A stretch of 7,706 nt of DNA from an uncultured Oscillibacter sp. (GTDB lineage Bacteria > Bacillota > Clostridia > Oscillospirales > Oscillospiraceae), in the NCBI GenBank assembly GCA_905233795.1, contig CAJOFP010000022.1, forward strand, positions 1 to 7,706, written 5' to 3'. Below the pieces are notes generated by a model. The model was not told the DNA's origin. It worked only from the letters and a program-made list of their open reading frames with translations, and did no database searches. Below, piece by piece: positions 5,660-7,706 of the stretch. Numbering within the stretch: position 1 is the stretch's first letter; every line of letters starts with the position of its first letter. Made by a program: the position numbers and the translations under genes.

Positions 5660-6877
5660 GTGAAAATGACTGTCACCCGTTCGGAAAATTTAATGCCCGT
5701 CCATTCCGATATTCGGGGCCCGCTGTATCTGGAAAGTCTGCGTATGGGCAAAGAGGGCGTAAAAGTCCTGCGTTTGAATACCGGCAATCCCGCCGTTTTC
5801 GGATTTAAAATGCCTGACAGCGTGCGGGAAGCGTTACTCGCCAACGCCGACAAAGCCGTCGCCTATTGCGATCTGCGCGGTATGCCCGCCGCCCGTGAGG
5901 CTATCGTCAATTATCATAAAAAGAAAGGCATTCAGGATATTAATATCGACGATATTTATATCGGCAACGGCGTCAGCGAACTGGTTTTGATGTGCTTATT
6001 GGCGTTATGCAATAAAGGCGACGAAATTTTAATGCCGTCCCCCAGTTATTCGCTCTGGTCCAATTCCACTTACATCGCCGGGGGTAAGCCCGTTTATTAT
6101 ACCTGTGACGAGTCCAATTTCTGGTATCCTGATATAGACGATATACGCCGCAAAGTCACGCCTAAAACCCGCGCTATCGTGATTATCAATCCCAATAATC
6201 CCACCGGGGCCGTCTATCCGAAAGAAATTTTGCTGGATATGATTCAAATCGCCCGCGAAAATAATTTATTGATTTTCTCGGATGAAATCTATGACCGGCT
6301 TTTAATGGACGGCGTGGAGCATATTTCCACAGCGTCTCTCGCGCCGGATTTGACCGTCATTACGACAAATGGATTATCGAAATCGCATATTATTTGCGGC
6401 TTCCGTTGCGGCTGGATGTGTATCAGCGGCTATCGCGGCAAGGCCGATGATTATATAGAAGGCATTTTCCAGATGGCGGCCATGCGTCTCTGTTCCAACG
6501 CTTTGACACAGCTTGTCATTCCGGCGGCGCTCGCCGACGACGCCAGTACACAGGCGATGATGGTCCCCGGCGGACGTATTTATGAACAGCGTGAGGCGAC
6601 TTTCCGTGAAATTGAAAAAATCGACGGTCTGACCTGCGTCAAGAATCACGCCGCTTTCTACGCGTTCCCGAAGTTAGATCACAAGAAATTTAATATTTCA
6701 GACGACAAAAAATTCGCGTTTGATTTATTGCACGAAAAGCATATTTTCATCGTCCCCGGATCGGGATTTGATTATCACACGCCGGATCACTTCCGTATTG
6801 TCATGCTTCCTGAACCCCATGAAATGGCGCAAGCTATGCGCGATATGGGCGACTTTTTGAAAGATTATCGGCAATAA
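5660..6877 (+). CDS. alaA: AlaA-type PLP-dependent aminotransferase (probable glutamate-pyruvate transaminase)
   Basis: This is a fold-type I, class I/II aminotransferase of 405 residues, the same length as Escherichia coli AlaA (YfbQ) and similar throughout. Shared blocks include DIRGPLYLE near the N-terminus, LNTGNPAVFGF, DIYIGNGVSELV, INPNNPTGAVYP (around 175-186), SDEIYDRLL (from 207), NGLSK with the PLP lysine at Lys241, GFRCGW, and MRLCSNALTQ. AlaA makes L-alanine from pyruvate with glutamate as donor; that reaction is inferred from the homology. Where E. coli has SKTYRVAGFR this protein has SKSHIICGFR, so an arginine near the lysine is absent while the GFR arginine is kept. The start is the GTG at 5660, 5 bases after GGAG (5651-5654); ATG at 5666 is an alternative. 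It stands alone, with a hairpin following. A link with alr through alanine supply is suggestive only. Confidence 0.92.
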   Translation: MKMTVTRSENLMPVHSDIRGPLYLESLRMGKEGVKVLRLNTGNPAVFGFKMPDSVREALLANADKAVAYCDLRGMPAAREAIVNYHKKKGIQDINIDDIYIGNGVSELVLMCLLALCNKGDEILMPSPSYSLWSNSTYIAGGKPVYYTCDESNFWYPDIDDIRRKVTPKTRAIVIINPNNPTGAVYPKEILLDMIQIARENNLLIFSDEIYDRLLMDGVEHISTASLAPDLTVITTNGLSKSHIICGFRCGWMCISGYRGKADDYIEGIFQMAAMRLCSNALTQLVIPAALADDASTQAMMVPGGRIYEQREATFREIEKIDGLTCVKNHAAFYAFPKLDHKKFNISDDKKFAFDLLHEKHIFIVPGSGFDYHTPDHFRIVMLPEPHEMAQAMRDMGDFLKDYRQ

Positions 6878-6912
6878 TATTATTAAAATAATAAAATAAA
6901 TATTAAAATCCC

Positions 6913-6966
6913 ACGCCGCGTCCGTCCGTGAATCAAGTTACATGATTTGCGCGACAGACGCGGCGT
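6913..6966. terminator. Convergent hairpin between alaA and the ThyX-like gene
   Basis: A perfect 10-base-pair stem ACGCCGCGTC/GACGCGGCGT (6913-6922 with 6957-6966) encloses a 34-base loop with an inner AATCA/TGATT pairing (6931-6935 with 6943-6947). It sits 11 bases beyond the stop of the minus-strand gene and 35 beyond that of the plus-strand gene. On the minus strand it is followed by GGGATTTTAATATTTATTTT, so it more likely terminates the ThyX-like gene; the + side is A-rich. Confidence 0.6.
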
Positions 6967-6977
6967 AAAATATAAAT

Positions 6978-7706
6978 TTATAAAATAATTTGCCCGTTCT
7001 GAAATTGTTTAATCATTTCCGGCGCTTTGCCGCAAGACAGGCGTCCTTCAGGACAAACGCCGGTCTGATAACACGCGGGGCCGTAATATTGAAATAAATC
7101 CGGGAAATCACGCCGGAGTAAATTCAAAAGCCGGATCGCTATAGCGCGGATTTCCCATTGAGCGCGTTGACAGGTTCTCAAACGGGTAAAGACTTCCAAT
7201 TCTCTCGCGTTCATTGTCGTCATGATATTCGTCAGATTGCCGCTGAGCGCGAAATAAGCGCGATAGGGTTTTAATTCCGGGATTTGATAAGATTTAACAT
7301 GATTATATAACGCTTTTTCCACGGCGGATTGATAGATTTTTACCGCGTCCGGGTTGGATTCTATACTTTTCGGCAAAATAAATCTATCCGGGCGTATGGA
7401 TTGTATCGGCGGGACAATCGGGGATTGCATACGATGGCGAACCATATGGGTAATGCCTGACAACGTAATATCCTGAACGGCGAACGTATAGGCGATTTGT
7501 TCCAGTTCCCGCGGGCGACTGGATTTTATTATTTTTCGCAAATCAAGATTGAAATTTGATTCGGGATTTAATTCAAGAGTTAATTCAGGATGTCCGGTCT
7601 GATACGCGAATTTTAAAATTTCATCCGGTTTGACAGGGGCTTGTAAGACAGACACGGCTCCGGCGTCCTGTTCGGTAATCAATACGGGATTTAAATTATT
7701 TAAATT
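6978..7706 (-). CDS. ThyX-like (FAD-dependent thymidylate synthase family) protein, 5' end probably cut
   Basis: ThyX makes dTMP from dUMP using methylene-tetrahydrofolate and FAD. Family traits here are LEQIAYTFAVQDITLSGITHMVRHR leading into RHRMQS (7422-7439), MNARELEVFTRLR followed by CQRAQWEIRAIA, and a C-terminal GPACYQTGVCPEGRLSCGK. The canonical signature RHRxxSxNExSxRY is only half kept: after RHRMQS come PIVPPIQSI, so the Asn, Glu, second Ser, Arg and Tyr are replaced. Cysteines cluster at the C-terminus (three) with one more before QRAQW, which might bind metal. The frame is open through the window edge; TTG at 7682 has no ribosome site, so the true start probably lies just outside. 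At least 234 residues are visible, close to the ThyX norm of 220-250. A classical synthase activity is doubtful; a divergent family member is the safe call, and no gene symbol is assigned. Confidence 0.82.
   Translation of the reverse strand, partial: NLNNLNPVLITEQDAGAVSVLQAPVKPDEILKFAYQTGHPELTLELNPESNFNLDLRKIIKSSRPRELEQIAYTFAVQDITLSGITHMVRHRMQSPIVPPIQSIRPDRFILPKSIESNPDAVKIYQSAVEKALYNHVKSYQIPELKPYRAYFALSGNLTNIMTTMNARELEVFTRLRTCQRAQWEIRAIAIRLLNLLRRDFPDLFQYYGPACYQTGVCPEGRLSCGKAPEMIKQFQNGQIIL

Noticed and set aside
6029..6649. Minus-strand frames of 72 and 91 codons inside the aminotransferase gene
   Set aside because: They are shadows of a strongly supported coding sequence.
1..7706. Mobile elements, CRISPR arrays, tRNA or rRNA genes
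   Set aside because: No transposase or integrase frame, no regularly spaced repeats, no tRNA TPsiC/cloverleaf pattern and no rRNA-like sequence was seen; the few direct repeats are two-copy and local.

Overview
The window looks like a chromosomal segment of a Gram-positive anaerobe-type Bacillota, most likely a Clostridia lineage. This is inferred from a preQ1-I-type riboswitch in front of a queT-like ECF transporter gene, an alr/endoA neighbourhood like that of Bacillus, a DUF1292 (YrzB-type) protein, a Firmicute-style 6S RNA candidate, strong GGAGG-type ribosome sites, and very AT-rich spacers between genes of moderate GC. No species is assigned.

Layout. 1-1105 (+): 3' part of radA, cut by the window edge inside Walker A, then an intrinsic terminator. 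1414-1959 (-): queT-like queuosine-precursor transporter, preceded by a preQ1-I riboswitch whose pseudoknot overlaps the Shine-Dalgarno, a leader with repeated and palindromic blocks, and an extended -10 promoter. 2140-2190: strong terminator for the next unit. 2326-2694 (-): endoA/mazF-type RNase toxin. 2704-3238: a long spacer holding two GC-rich islands in AT-rich sequence, with no recognisable antitoxin. 3239-4483 (-): alanine racemase with its own promoter. 4807-4835 (+): divergent promoter for a small acidic DUF1292 protein (4971-5255). 5308-5512 (+): candidate 6S RNA. 5660-6877 (+): AlaA-type aminotransferase. 6978-7706 (-): 5'-partial ThyX-like protein whose signature motif is strongly altered.

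The genes do not form one pathway. They are mostly single-gene housekeeping units, each with its own promoter or terminator: DNA repair, queuosine salvage, D-alanine and L-alanine supply (alr and the aminotransferase both act on alanine), RNA decay and stress, and global transcription control by 6S RNA. No mobile element, CRISPR array, tRNA or rRNA was seen. The points most worth a second look are the ThyX-like protein lacking the canonical dUMP-site residues, the toxin without its usual upstream antitoxin, the unexplained GC islands between alr and endoA, and the compact riboswitch.
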